In this document: positions 44,116 through 56,562 of the stretch, in pieces
Numbering within the stretch: the first letter of the stretch is position 1
How the letters are laid out: each line of letters begins with the position of its first letter
DNA from: Lycorma delicatula
Taxonomy: Eukaryota; Arthropoda; Insecta; Hemiptera; Fulgoridae
DNA: 64,000 bases
NCBI RefSeq assembly: GCF_047948215.1
Contig: NC_134456.1
Location: forward strand, 202,752,034 to 202,816,033
Direction: 5' to 3'
Translations under genes and position numbers: made by a program
Notes under the pieces: generated by a model
Database searches by the model: none
Seen by the model: only the letters and a program-made list of their open reading frames with translations
Told to the model about the DNA's origin: nothing

Positions 44116-47100
44116 AATATGTTGGAACAATTGTTTATGATATAATAAATATCAGAACCCATATAATAACTCCTGTAAATAAATGACTTACTAACAAAAA
44201 ACAAAGATCGTTTCCACCAGCAATTTAAATATATTTAATTCCATATAATAAAGTATTCATACAAATGACTTAGTTCGGAAAAATTTCACCTTCGCTGGAA
44301 GATTAAAAAACAGTACAGCATAGCTTTCTCAGGCAGCTATGTAACAAACATATTTTCAGTAAACTTTTGTTTCATCATTAAATTATTTTTACTTTAATAA
44401 AAATAATTTTTGATGAACAAAACCCATTAAATAAACAGATAATAGAAGTTTTGTTTAAATGGAAAATGTACAAATCTAGTACGGTACTTTATTTTTTTTA
44501 AATGTAATCTGTAGTAGGACATTCGTATTTTAAAACAGAAAACATTAATTCCAGAAAAGTAATTTAAAGTACCTACCGAACTGCAATTCTACTTTCAGTC
44601 ATTTTTTTGTCAGGCTATATAACCTAAACTAAAATTAGTAAATAAATTATATAGTTAATTCATCTTATTTTAAATAGAACCATTTCCCTATCATTTCTAT
44701 TTCATAAAAACAGTATTGTTTGAAGAATTGAATAAAAATCTGTTGATTAACATTCCATTGAAAATAACCGAGAATAATAAATGTAATTTAATTAAACGTA
44801 TAATAAATATAACAAGAAAAAGATATAGACTGTACGAAATTCTCAAATACGAACTAATCAAACCAAAAAGAAAGCGTGAATAGCGTGGTTTTATATTATA
44901 AATCTATGTAGATTAACTACATTTATATTATTTTCTGTTGTAGCACTAATAATAAGTTAATATTTATATTCTATTAACTAGTAAAATAAACTGTCTGGAA
45001 ACTAAATTCTAATAAAACCAGTATCGTAAGAATTATATACAAACATAATTCAGATACTAGTTAAACTCATTAAGACCTTTAACATTACCAATGTATGCGA
45101 ATTATTTTGTAAATGTATAAATTAATTACATTATCGATATAAATTATTCTGTTTAATTATACCAGTTAAACTTTATAGTTTGGACGAGATTATATTGGTA
45201 TGTTTCTAGTTTATTTAACTTATCCGCTTTTTTAACTGATAAACATCAATTAGTTAATTAGATGGTAATAAATTTATTTCCTAAATTAATATCCAATACA
45301 AGAAAAATTCAAGACAAAAAAATGTTTTTATAGATTCATTGTATGTACGAATTGTACATTGCAATAATCTAGCGATTGTAAATGTTTGGGAAATTTCATT
45401 CCTCTAAGTAATTTTCCCTTCTCTTTTTTATAGAGCTGTATGTACTCCACTACATATCATATGATGAGCTTCCCGAAACGCTAGTGAAATTCAGGCGTCA
45501 GTACAAATGACATTTTCACCTCAGAAACATCATTACTCTCAAAGAAATTAACTGTCATAGTTTGTTAAATAATGCATTGAATTTCCTATAAAAAAGATAT
45601 TTCAATTTGTTATTATACACAATTTCTTAGTTTTTTTATGACTGTGACAGATTATAAAGCTTCTGAAGTTTAAGTATCACTATTCGGTTAAGAAAGGATT
45701 AATAAGTGCTTATGTTTATTATTCAGCCAATTCTGTAAAGAACAGAATGAAAGTATCACTTATAAAATAAAAAAATATTATTTGCATTTCAATAGGTATG
45801 CTGATAAGCAACACTATATTTAGCTGAGAGGGGAACGGGAAATGGGAAATCACCTCAATTCCCAGTTTTGTTAAGGTTGAGTTTTTCTAGACTCCTTTCC
45901 AATATAAACCCTGTCTGCCTTAAATGAATGGAGTATTATTTTTTCCTCGTGTAAAAATCCGCTGAAAATTTCTCTCTGCTAAGTTTCATCTTAAAATCTC
46001 TTCACTTGAACTTAATCCAACGACATATATATATTTTTTTTTTACAGTCACAGTTCTTCTTTTTCTCATCTCTTGTTGCTATTCGTCACATTTTTTTTAA
46101 TTTCAAGCAGCATCTCATTAATTTATAAGGTCATTATCTGCATCTGCCCCATAGAACCAGGTATCACTTTAATTCATAATTTAAATTCAAAATTACTGCT
46201 TACGTTCTCTAAAAATATCTATCTACTCGTATATTTTAGTCTAATCATTTTAACGATTTATATTTTTCATAAAAAATATTCGGTATTTCTAGTTCATACA
46301 CTTTAAAAATTTTTCTGAAAGCCGTGTTCCTCATCAATTCTTTGAAATCGACTGTTCTTGAAGATTTTATTCTTTATTCTTTCCCCCTGCAATATCACTT
46401 CGGTTTCTCTTCGTACTCTTATTTCTACTATAACAGCATATGATTTATTTTTTTACTTATTTTTATTTCCCTAAAAAGCAAAATTTTACTTTTAATCAGT
46501 TTATTGGATTCAATTCATTCCAGATAAATTCCGTAATTTTTTTAGTTTATCTAAAAAAAGCGCAAAAAATTAAATTAAGAAACAAAAAATTTTAAAAAGT
46601 TAAAAAAATATGCTTTTTCATTTTCCACTTTTATTATCTCTCCAATTCATACCATCTTCTTCTTTTTCGTATTACCACTCTTAGCAAACAAAATCTATAT
46701 AAATAACAAAATCTCGCGATTTTGACCCTTTCCTAAATTAATACTAGAAAAGATTTCTCTTAAATGTCTTTTTTAAGCCACTAAAACTATTGAACTATTT
46801 AGTAAATAATTCCATCTATGTGAAGTTATACTCCTTTGTTAATTTAAAGTTCTTAGAATTTTTATTAATATGATTTGTACTTTGAAATAATAACATCAAG
46901 AGTAATAATAGTTTATTAATTATAAACATATATATTATATTAATAATTTATCAAAATATAATCGATTTTTAAATAGAAGTTTTATTATATTAATATAAAA
47001 TACTTAAAAATACATTCAATATCTAAAAATAATTAGTTTACAGAACATCAAATTTATTTATTATTTAAAAATATAATTTTTAATTGTACTTTTTTTTGCA

Positions 47101-47954
47101 AAATAAATTTACGATTAGAATCCATAAAATGTATACATTTCACAACACTCTCAGAGAAGTAGTAATCAGTGGTCAGATAGTTTTAGTAGTAAGGTCTCGG
47201 TAGGTCGATTAGGAAGAAAGATCATGGCACGTCTTCTAGACCAGCACAGACCGCACACCTTGAAAGTCTATTTCATCTAACTGTTGAGATGTAGTCGTGT
47301 ATTCTATGTATACCACCGATATACCACTAGCTAGACGGTTATGTTATGAAACGTCAAGTAATAAAATAAAAAATTTCTTTCCATTTTGTTAGTCACAAAG
47401 TGCTATAGGCCACATTTAAAGTTACTTTTATGTAATTAATAACTTATAAATAAATTAGTTGCACAATAACAAAAGTAATTATAATAAAATGCAATAAATA
47501 AGTGTCACTCACTAATAAGGAAATGCAAATTTCTTTTTTAAATCTCATTTCTTATTTTATTTTAATTCTTTTTTTTTTTTTCTTATTTTAAAATCGAAGA
47601 GCTGTTCTAAATTGACTAATAGTTCACATTTCTTTATTAAGAACTATGATCATTGCATAGTTTTCTTTATTATCTAAAAATCAAAAAACGAAACTTTTAC
47701 TCTTGATTTTGTGTTTACTATTTCCAAGTTCCATAATATCGAAATACAACTTTTTGACAAAAGTAGATATTAAAATAAATAAATAGATTATATATATATA
47801 TAATCGTATATATAATAAAAAATAACAAGAAAATGGACAGTTTTATGTATTTGTTTTTAATGTGAACGTTGCTATCTGTTTAACTAGTGAACAATAAATA
47901 AGCAACCTCTTATGACCCAGTGAGATAAGGATAATATGGATGACGTATAAATAA
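44116..47954. other. AT-rich intergenic DNA, no supported gene
   Basis: About 3.8 kb of unique-looking AT-rich sequence. The hydrophobic 77-codon frame at 46073-46306 follows from T-rich composition. Some moderately mixed sequence at 47160-47350 has no readable motif. Confidence 0.55.
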
Positions 47955-48155
47955 GATGTAGTCTTGTACAAACTAAAGCCGATCATTCCTGAGTTGTGTG
48001 GTTAATTGAACTCCAATCATCAAAGTACACCGTTATCCACTGTCTAGTCTTTAAATCCGTATTCAACTAACTTTTACTAGAATTCAACCTCAGAACTTTT
48101 GACTTCGAAAATCAGCTGTTAAACAAGTGACTTTGTGACAAGTTTACAACTAGAC
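47955..48155 (-). mobile_element. SINE-A, minus strand, tail missing
   Basis: The head is at the right end (complement of CTAGACCAGCCTGTGG), then AAAATCAGCTGTT. The B-box zone is diverged (complement of AGAATTCAACC). The body is on the left (complement of GTAGTCTTGTACAAACTAAA and GTGGTTAATTGAACTCCAAT). Substitutions are frequent, so this is an old copy. Confidence 0.8.
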
Positions 48156-48989
48156 CAGCCTGTGGAATTATGTATAAAAAGTTTTGATGTAAAATCTGTA
48201 TTAAAAAATGTAGCTTTTTAAAAATTTAAAATGATGATCGAATATTAAAAAATATACGTAATAATATTAAAATTGTTCATTCAATTGCGAGTGTACACCC
48301 TTGCACAACATACTCTTCTCATTATAAATAAAGTACTGCATTTTATTAAAGGTTTAAGTAATATTTTGTTTAAAAACATTTACTAGACTAAAAAAAGGAA
48401 ATAGACAAAATATTTTATCTGAAAATACATTATTCTGTTCGTAACACCAGAGGAAGATACTGTGTGCTGAAATAGATGTCGTGATTTTTTTATATGAATT
48501 TTTTGAAATTCAGATAACATGTTTTTTTTTCTTTTGTTATTATGGATTTTCAACAAGTAACGGCTTCATCCATCGATTACTTACTAACATATTTCAGAGG
48601 GATTTTATCTCTATATTTAAGCTCTTTTAAACGAACATTTTTCTCTTCTACACACAAACAAACAGAATCTGCATAAAATAAAAACTGAAGACTATATTCT
48701 ATAATTATTCGGTAATAATATTTTTTTATAATTTGATGAAGATTACATTTTGAATTTCTATTATAAATCATTTATTATTGTAAAAAATTTTCTACTCATT
48801 ACCTAGATGTTAAACACACAGATAAAGACTCTTAATTTTTAAATATGGATATTAAACATGGAGACTGAGATATTAATTTTTTTAAGGCTTAAAATAATGA
48901 CTTAAAATTTAAAGTGTCATGGTAAATATCAATAATTTGTCATCGTTTAATAAGCTTGCTGGTACATTCAATAATTCTTCTTGCTAGTT
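48156..48989. other. AT-rich intergenic DNA, no supported gene
   Basis: No motif recognised. The 64-codon minus-strand frame at 48577-48771 is not supported. Confidence 0.5.
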
Positions 48990-49265
48990 CAATCTTTGGG
49001 ATTGAACTATGGGGCACCGCGAGCAAAAGGAATATCGATATCTTACACCGGTTTCAGAAGGTTTGGAGTATATAACAGAGGCACCTTGGTTTACAAGGAA
49101 CAATGAGATCCAGTATTATTTAGGATTACAGTTCTTGCGGAAAGAGATACAACATTTCTCTTCGAAGTACGAACTTCGGTTTAACGCCACACAAATCACC
49201 AGGCAGTAAACCTACTACGCAATGGTATCGACGTTAGAAGGTTGAACTGACTGTATATTCTAGAA
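48990..49265 (+). pseudogene. Jockey-like reverse transcriptase C-terminal fragment, frameshifted
   Basis: Plus-strand blocks: IELWGTASKRNIDILHRFQK in one frame, then a shift to APWFTRNNEIQYYLGLQFLR, KEIQHFSSKYELRFNA, a stop, and NLLRNGIDVRRLN. These parallel the order LELWGT, ILERYQ, LPWYISN, RYQNRL, NLLDN seen at 2981-3388, so both are C-termini of related Jockey-clade elements. The two differ enough to come from distinct subfamilies. No upstream RT core is present. The copy is short and 5'-truncated. Confidence 0.75.
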
Positions 49266-52200
49266 GTAAGTGTCCCTATATTGTCTTATTATGCCTAAAT
49301 TAAACTTGGATTCGAGTATTGTTCATTATCTACTCGACTAAATTTGTTACATAATTTAAAATTTAATTTCAAATTTGTTACATATACTTTTATTTTTTCT
49401 TTACGTTGGTTCATAATTTCTTTTACTTCTACTCATTATATTTTATTTTGATTTCTATTATTCTAATAGAATGAAGTGTCATTCATAATTGCTAACTGTA
49501 TTGCTTGACATAAAAATTTTTAGTATACTAGGCGTCTAATTTTTAAGAAGTTTCGCTGAAGTTTATCATATGATTTGAGATGTGATCTAATTTACTAAAG
49601 GTTTATGTAAATGTAATCGACGGTAAATAAGCTTTTTAAACAATAAAAAAAGAATTAACATATGGTAATTTCATAGCTTTTGAATTTTTTTTTATCAATT
49701 TTATGTAGGCAAGAAATCTCATAAACTCAAAAAAATATATAAAAGTTTTACTAAGTGGGTTTTGTAAAAATATAAAAATGTCATTCTTCGTTACTTAAAT
49801 TAATTAATTCTTAATATTATATTGAAGAAAATAACAGGTTTTTAAATTAGTATATGCTATAACTTTTTTACCGTGTTCTACTTATAATATGATTATAGCT
49901 CAAAGTCAGGGGTTTTCTTCTCTTAATTACTAAGAAAAGAAGGGCTGAGTAATACTTGATTGCTGAGCCGGCCCAGGGGAGTAGAAAAACAAACTAACAC
50001 AAAAAAAAGAAAAAGCCACGACTTAAATTTTGTTTTATCTTTTATTGAAAAGAAAAGATTGTTTATAATTACGAAACCAAACAGCTTGCACCTCAGATGC
50101 TGTAAATGCATTCCAGCCTAAAAACTCCAGGAGTAAATTGTAGAAAGCAGCGTATCAACATTATACCTCTGTGGATGGTATCTGAGAAGTTTCCTACCAG
50201 TTTAGAAAATTTCGAGTGCTACACAATTTGTTCTCCTTCACTTACATACACGCATCTTTAATTTTAATTTTTTTTTTTTATAAAAATACCAAAATCAAAT
50301 ATATGTTATTGTTAATTTAATACGACAAATAATATAAAAGGAAAATATTAAACGCTATCGCTGAACGATATCGTTATTTAGCAGCTGGAATGATGAAAAC
50401 TTTTAACGTTAAAGGTGTAGAGGTAGTGATCCATACCGTTCTTATGACAGCATAGTGGATCTTTAAACCCTTACAACCCTTTATATCACCAAACATAAGA
50501 TATGAAGGGTCAAATGTTTCATCAATCACTTTGCGATTGGTCATGAGGTGTCGATATCACCTTTACAATTGACAAATGCAGCTTCTGAAGAAGGACGAAC
50601 AAAGCGTTTACTGCTAGAACCGCATAGTTAGTCACTGTTAAAGGATTGTTTCACGGTTGTTACCTTTTCATTCTTATTTATTTTTTTTAGGGATGAACTT
50701 CCTAACCGTGTAACATATTAATATAAGTGTTACACAAAATACGGTTTCCTAATTTTTTAAACGTACTTTATAATTGAAGTTTAGATTACTTATTTCTATT
50801 GAAATAGATTATTCGTTCCTTATAATACATTATAAATTCTTTGCATTTTAGTAATATATTTCCTTTTGGTAATTTTATTTATAACTATACTACTTTTATA
50901 TACTGCAAGATACCACAAGAAAAAAAATTGTATTAACAACTATTAATTATTCTATCAACGATTAGCATTACATAAATTAGGTTATTGTAGCAGGTATTAA
51001 CTGTAAATTTCTATGTAATAATTAGATAGAAAAGATTTAAAATAAATTAAAGAAGAAAAAATAAGCTTTTTATGTAAAACAATAAAACATGTTAATAAGA
51101 ATGAAAAGTTTTGTTTAAAATCTGAATTACAAAATTATTGTGGAAAAACTATCAGACTGATTTTGTTGAAATTTGACGTGCTGTTTTATCACATCAAAAA
51201 GTTCTTTGAGGCAAAATCTGAAGGTCCTTTATGTATAAGTACTCGTATATATGTATAAGTACTCAAAAAAAATTCCCCATAAATCTTCTTTTTTTTTTCA
51301 TTTTTTGCCAGTTATTGCTACTTTTTCAACAATAATAACATATTTTTCGATTTGAAATCGATGATATTTTGTGTAAAATGTAATAATTTTTTTTTTCTCT
51401 CGATCTTTTCTCTAAAATGAATAGTTACCGAGTTATCTAGGGAAATATGAGAAAAGAAGGATATTTTTTTCAATTTTTTTTTTACATTTTGTTTAATAAA
51501 AATTTAAGCACACCTTTTTCAACTGGCGCATAACAAAATAATCATTTCTGATGATATTTCGGAGGCTTTAAAGCAAAAATTAGCGATCATATAAATAAAG
51601 TCCAACCCAAAACAGATACCGCCTGGACTAAAAGACAAAATTATTAGTCGAGATTTTAACGATTGTTAATATTGAAAAGAGAGTAGATATTAGAACGTTG
51701 AAAAAAATTATTTCACGATATCAACAATTAAACCATCATTATAAGATCAAAACAAACATGGGATATAAATGTTCCGTCTACGTAAAAAGTTATTAACTGG
51801 CCTTCTATCGTATAATAATAAGAAGCCTAACTGAACTTCCGAGTATGGTTTTAGGCTGATTATTGCATTGGTGAGAATCAAACGAGTTCACGAGGTATTT
51901 ATAACACACATACCAATATGTAGATATTAGTTTCCGTAATCGTATTGGTAGTAAACGAACTAAATGAATCACAATCGTTCACTAATAACAGGATTCCATG
52001 CCAGGCTTATGAGGGAATGTAAGGAATGAAGTGATTTTCATTGTCCTTCTTACAGATCCGAATACAATTTTGCTCATCAGCATTCTCAAAGATGGAAATG
52101 TAATTAATACTAAGCCCTATAAAAAAGCTTCATTAGATTCATAAGGACCTTACTTCAATCGGCCTCACAGAGATCATAACTCATAAAAAATAATTCCTTA

Positions 52201-52499
52201 CTATTGTCTCTTGTACCACAGGAACATTATGAAGCTTATAGTCATAAAATTGGGATAGATAATGTAAAGAAACAAATTAATCTACTGTCTGAAAACAAAC
52301 ATTTCACAGCATTGTTTACGTTGATATTTTAACTGAAATATGAACCTATTTTAATGATTCCTTGTTTACGATAAAAAATTATTGTAATTTTTTCAATATT
52401 TATTCCATGGCATAATAAATATAATTGTTTTTAGGCTTGATTTGTTTGCCAGTACGCTTAACGCTTGTGTGTGGAAAATGGAAATGGGATTTTTTTTTA
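49266..52499. other. AT-rich intergenic DNA, no supported gene
   Basis: Contains a small tandem repeat of ATGTATAAGTACTC at 51231-51264 and several long T-runs (51286-51297, 51470-51483). Mixed-composition patches at 50380-50640 and 51760-52240 have no readable protein motif. Confidence 0.5.
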
Positions 52500-52584
52500 A
52501 TAAAAAACTTCATGCCTGACCAGAATTCGAACCCGGGACTTGGAGAAAGGCCGAGACGCTACCACTCCGCCACTGAGATCGGCT
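52440..52584 (-). mobile_element. SINE-B head and body fragment, minus strand
   Basis: Reading the minus strand, AGCCGATCTCAGTGGCGGAG and TGGTAGCGTCTCGGCC give the A-box half. The B box follows as GTCCCGGGTTCGAATTC, then an A-rich insertion (about 52490-52510 on the plus strand) and an ACACACAAGCG stretch equivalent to the CACACACGCTACAAG body. The shared tail (GAAGTAATAC...CCGGAGG) is absent. Confidence 0.75.
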
Positions 52585-53243
52585 AATGTATTAATACATT
52601 ATAAAATTTGTTGTTCGTTTCTAATTATTAACAGTACTTATAAATTTTGGCTTGATAATTTAGAATCTAACGTAGTTAGATGTTATACTTCTACTTCTCG
52701 AAGTTATTACTTCTGCAGTAACAACCTTCGAATTTCGGCTAAATAGAGATAACTCGGATTGCTCATTACAGTACAAATAATAATTAATTATAAATTAATC
52801 GTTATATTAATCATCAATCTTTCTGCAGTAAATTAGAAAGAGATCTTTCATCATTATTAATGTGAAAGTTGATGGTGCTGTCTTCTTTGTTCTTTGTTAA
52901 TATCGTCAAATCCATTTAGAAATATTATTAAATAGAAAATTGATTACATATTCAACTTTAAGTAAAGAAGAGAAAATGAATAGACCCATCATTCTAACTA
53001 TTATTATCTTGTTTTATTTTTCTCTGTAATTCCTTCTTTCTATTAACCGGTAATAATAATTGTTTATTACAACGGTATCACATGAACAAAAATATTACAC
53101 AATTAAAAACCTATTAAATAAAATATTTGTTTAGATAGTAGACTACAAATTAGATAGCTTGACCCATTGTTTCGTTACGGCAATAATATATATCACATTA
53201 TTGTGATATATATCAGCATTCAGGTTATTATTCCCACTTATTA

Positions 53244-53247
<4 letters not shown>
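52585..53247. other. AT-rich intergenic DNA with a small hairpin
   Basis: No gene supported. A perfect 12-bp inverted repeat (53186-53197 with 53202-53213, loop TTAT) lies just before the (TA)n tract. Confidence 0.5.

Positions 53248-53289
<42 letters not shown>
53248..53289. repeat. (TA)n microsatellite beside the mariner insertion
   Basis: About 21 TA units, immediately followed by ACATACGAGG where the mariner begins. Mariner elements insert at TA, so the array is a natural landing site. Confidence 0.93.
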
Positions 53290-53293
<4 letters not shown>

Positions 53294-54543
53294 CGAGGTT
53301 TGTAAATAAAATAATGAGACTAGATTTTTGACAGCCAAAGTGGCAACACTATAAACTTACTAGTAAACATATTGTTATATGAACAGCTGATTTATATTAG
53401 GTATTAATATTTTTAGTCTACTGTTGCCACGTGACACGTAAACCAAGTTTTCATGAAACGAGTTTTTGTTGTGCGTTACAAAAAAGAGTGATACTAATTA
53501 TAAGCAACGTTGTACAATCAAGTTTTGTAATAAACTCGGTGTGAATGCTACTGAAACTTTTGAAAAATTGAAAAGGGCGTATGGAGATGACGCTGTTACA
53601 AGCCAAAATGTTTAGGTAGTTTAAAGCATTTTCAAATGGCCGGGAATCAGTTGCAGCTGCTCCACGCTCTGGAAGACCGTTAACTTCAAAAAGTGACGAT
53701 AATGTTGAGCGAATCGGAGACTTGATACGGTACGGCGGCAGGCGATTAACTGTTAGAATGATTGCAGAACAATTGAATTTGAACCATACCACAGTCCATC
53801 AAATTTTGACAAATGAATTAGACATGAAAAACGATTGTGTAAAATTGGTCCCAAAAAACCTCCGTGTTGAACAGAAAAACAGGGTGGAAGTGTACTGCGA
53901 TCTTCTAGGGTGAATTGAAACTGATCCTGATTTTCTAAAAATATGTTATATATATTGGTATAATTATATATATTGGTATAATATGTTATGTATATTGGTG
54001 ATGAATCTTGGATATTTGAGTACGACCCAGAAATAAAACGACAAAGGAAGGAGTGGCACACTTCAAAATCACCACATCCCAAAAAAGCAAAAATGAGCAA
54101 ATCAAAAACCGAAATCATGTTAATTTGTTTATTCAATAGTAATGGCATTATCTATAAGGAGCTTTTGCCTACAAGACACTATAAATCAATATGTTTACCA
54201 AGAAATTCTTGAAAGACTGCGGAAAAAAGTTGCCCGCGTGAGACCAGCCTTCAAAGACAACTAACTGGATGCTGCATCATAACAATTCACCTTGTCACAC
54301 TGCATTCACAATTAATGAGTTTTTGGCAAAGAAAAACATTCCTGTAGTTCCTTAACCACCTTGTTCACCTACCTTGAGTCCCTGAGACTATTACCTGTTC
54401 CCGACTTTAAAAAAAGCACTTCAAAGGACACCATTTTGGAACAGTAGAAAACAAAAATTCATAGGTGATATAGTCCATGTATAATTGAATTGTAAATAAA
54501 AAATTTTTCTGAACCAATCTCATTACTTTATTTACAGGCCTCG
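53294..54543 (+). mobile_element. mariner element (1250 bp), TA target duplication
   Basis: The left end CGAGGTTTGTAAATAAAATA and right end (complement of TTTATTTACAGGCCTCG) form ~27-bp inverted repeats with a few mismatches. TA flanks both ends (53292-53293 and 54544-54545). The length is typical of mariner. The interior is one degenerate transposase gene on the plus strand. An internal duplication of TATATTGGTATAATTATA near 53946-53996 interrupts the gene. Confidence 0.92.
53455..54478 (+). pseudogene. mariner transposase, inactivated
   Basis: Readable blocks in order: QRCTIKFCNKLGVNATETFE and KLKRAYGDDAVTSQNV (N-terminal HTH region), RRLTVRMIAEQLNLNHTTVH (second HTH), then GDESWIFEYDPEIKRQRKEW carrying the first catalytic Asp. 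Next are SKSKTEIMLICLFNSNGIIY and WMLHHNNSPCH, where the second catalytic Asp of the usual HHDN motif has become Asn. Then PPCSPTLSP, a stop, and DYYLF. The third Asp is present but directly preceded by TGA. Several frameshifts and stops occur. Spacing fits DD34D mariners. The copy is beyond activity on the sequence alone. Confidence 0.9.
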
Positions 54544-54550
54544 TATATAT

Positions 54551-56037
54551 ACACCGAGCTGAAAAGTAAATTACATACCCCTTCAACTTTTTTTATAACT
54601 GAGATAACAGATATGGTTTCCCGCGCATTCTTCCTTATACCGAGGAGTTACGTCAGTGAACGTATATTTCACTCTTTTTGATTTCGGAAGATGGGGGATT
54701 AGGGGATAACTCAAAAATTTCAAATGGGCAAATGGGACTATTGGTGATTTGATATATCATTTTAAAGAGCTTAATGAGACCAGAAAAATGATACAATTAG
54801 AATTAAATTCTGATCGCTTAATCCAAAAAGGCGGCCAACAATGTGTTTGTAGCTAGAACTTCGGTTATATGCTCCCCTTTATTTTTTTGTTATTATTATT
54901 ATTATTTGAGGTATTCCTATTATCTCATTGGAGATCTTCTCCGATAACAAAGGCTAGCACAGTAAGCCCCAATTTAGAGGATTCAGCCTTCAGAGTGGAC
55001 GGGGAGCAGGGCGGCACAAAACCGCCCAAAATGTAGACCATAAATGTCATTATGTTAATTAAAAATTGAAAAGACTTATTATTAAAATTTTTCAAACACT
55101 TCTTTAATTAAACTTACATTCTTGAAGAATTTTATTTAATCTAAGTAAATAACAATTTGAAACTTAATTACTATTTCATGTGTAATTAATTCTACCTTTT
55201 ATTTTAAATAAAAGTTCTATAATTTGAAAATGAATCTAACCTAGGGAAAGCTTTTCCACTAGTAAAAGGCATTTACCGAAAATTGATTTCGAATAGCTGT
55301 ACCATTAGATCCTACTTCCTTAAGTCCCTATAAAAGGATCTAGTAAAGGAAGATCCAATAAAGGACTTGATTCAGAAGGATCAAATTCAATTAAAAGAAA
55401 TATTTGAAAAATTTTAATAAATAATATTTTCAATTTTTAATTAACATAACGATATTTGTGGTTATAATTTCAGTTAAAAAGTCAAAATTTAATTTTTTTT
55501 CATGCCGTTTTGCTTGTCTCACAAAGACCTTTAAAACAATGTATCACATGACCACATATCCCATGTAAAATTTTGAGCCACCCCTGCCCCCCGCTGCTAC
55601 CCATGAAGGCTGAATGCTTTAAATTAGAGCTTACTGAGTTAGCCTGTCTTATCGGACAAGATTCCAAAGTGAGAATTGGAATACTTCAAATAAATAAAAA
55701 ATTGAAGGGGAAAATACAACCGTAGTTCTAGCTATCTGAAACAAAATCATTTTTGGCCGTCATTTTGGACTGGGCCAAAATCAGAACTTATGTTTTAATT
55801 GTATCATTTTTTTCGTCTCATCGAACTCTTTAAAACGATGTATCAAATGACTATCGGTTTCATTTGATATTTTTGAGTTGTTCCCTAACACCTCGCCGCC
55901 CAAAAATCAAAAAGAGTGAAATATACGTTCATTGAAGTAGCTCCTAAGTACAAGAAAGAATGCCGCAAACCGCATCCACATATCTCAATTATAAAAAAGG
56001 TTAGAGGGATTGTAAGTTACTTTTTCAGCCACCCAGT
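54551..56037. mobile_element. giant palindromic (foldback) element, 1.49 kb
   Basis: The left portion 54551-55120 and right portion 55380-56037 are inverted copies. Matching landmarks are GCTGAAAA(A)GTAA, TTTTTTATAA(C/T)TGAGATA, GTGAAATATACGTTCA, AGTGAAATATACG, TGATATATCATTTTAAAGAG against ATGTATCAAATGAC, AATGATACAATTA, TTCAGCCTTCA against TGAAGGCTGAA, and AATTAAAAATTGAAAA near the centre. Even the centre (about 55290-55375) is weakly self-complementary (GATCCTACTTCCTTAAGTCC against GGACTTGATTCAGAAGGATC). The right arm carries ~100 extra bases at 55455-55560. There is no coding capacity. This structure fits a non-autonomous foldback or long-TIR MITE. The mobilising transposase is unknown. Confidence 0.82.
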
Positions 56038-56279
56038 TCATTCGAATTCATCATAAATTACATATAATATAATAAAATATAATTACGCTGGACAAAATAA
56101 ATATGATATAAGTAGAGTAATATTAAAATACTTTATATGTAAAGTTTTATGTCAATAGATAATTAACAATTTGACCCTTTATTCCATTATTATACGGTGA
56201 AGATTAATTCCTATCGGGAAACGTATGCCAATAACTCCTTATTTCAATAAATAAGCTAATTATTTTGGAAGGTAGAAAT
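56038..56279. other. AT-rich spacer
   Basis: Short AT-rich gap between the palindromic element and the RT fragment. Nothing recognised. Confidence 0.5.
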
Positions 56280-56545
56280 TTAAAAAACAAGACAAAGCTA
56301 TTTATATGATAACACTGGTAGAGCTTACAAAAGCATTTAATAATATGGAGCGGAATAAAGTATTTCGGATTATTAAAACCCTTAGTTTGAAATAAGAAAA
56401 AGAAGGGTATTTTCAATTTTTACTAGAATCATATTAATATTAAGATTGTACAACGTGGAAAAGGCGTGGGACAAGGCTTTTATCCCAACCCCATTTCTTT
56501 TAAATCTGTATGTAGAAGATGTATTACAGAAATTTAAAAGATTTT
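56280..56545 (+). pseudogene. non-LTR reverse transcriptase fragment (RT A to B region)
   Basis: Plus-strand reading gives AIYMITLVELTKAFNNMERN and KVFRIIKTLSLK, which matches the RT motif A area where VDLEKAFDN-type sequence is usual. The catalytic Asp equivalent is changed to Thr or Glu. A stop-containing stretch is followed by INIKIVQRGKGVGQGF, the RT motif B area (usual R.G.RQG), and in the next frame PTPFLLNLYVEDVLQKFKRF. One frameshift separates GQGF from LLNLYVED. It is likely RTE-like, as at 2350-2880. A SINE-A inserted just downstream (56563) cuts off any continuation. Confidence 0.65.
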
Positions 56546-56562
56546 CGCAAGACTAAGGTTAA

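Noticed and set aside
53186..53213. Candidate microRNA hairpin
   Set aside because: The 12-bp AT-only stem with a 4-base loop is too short for a miRNA precursor. It is kept only as a small inverted repeat.
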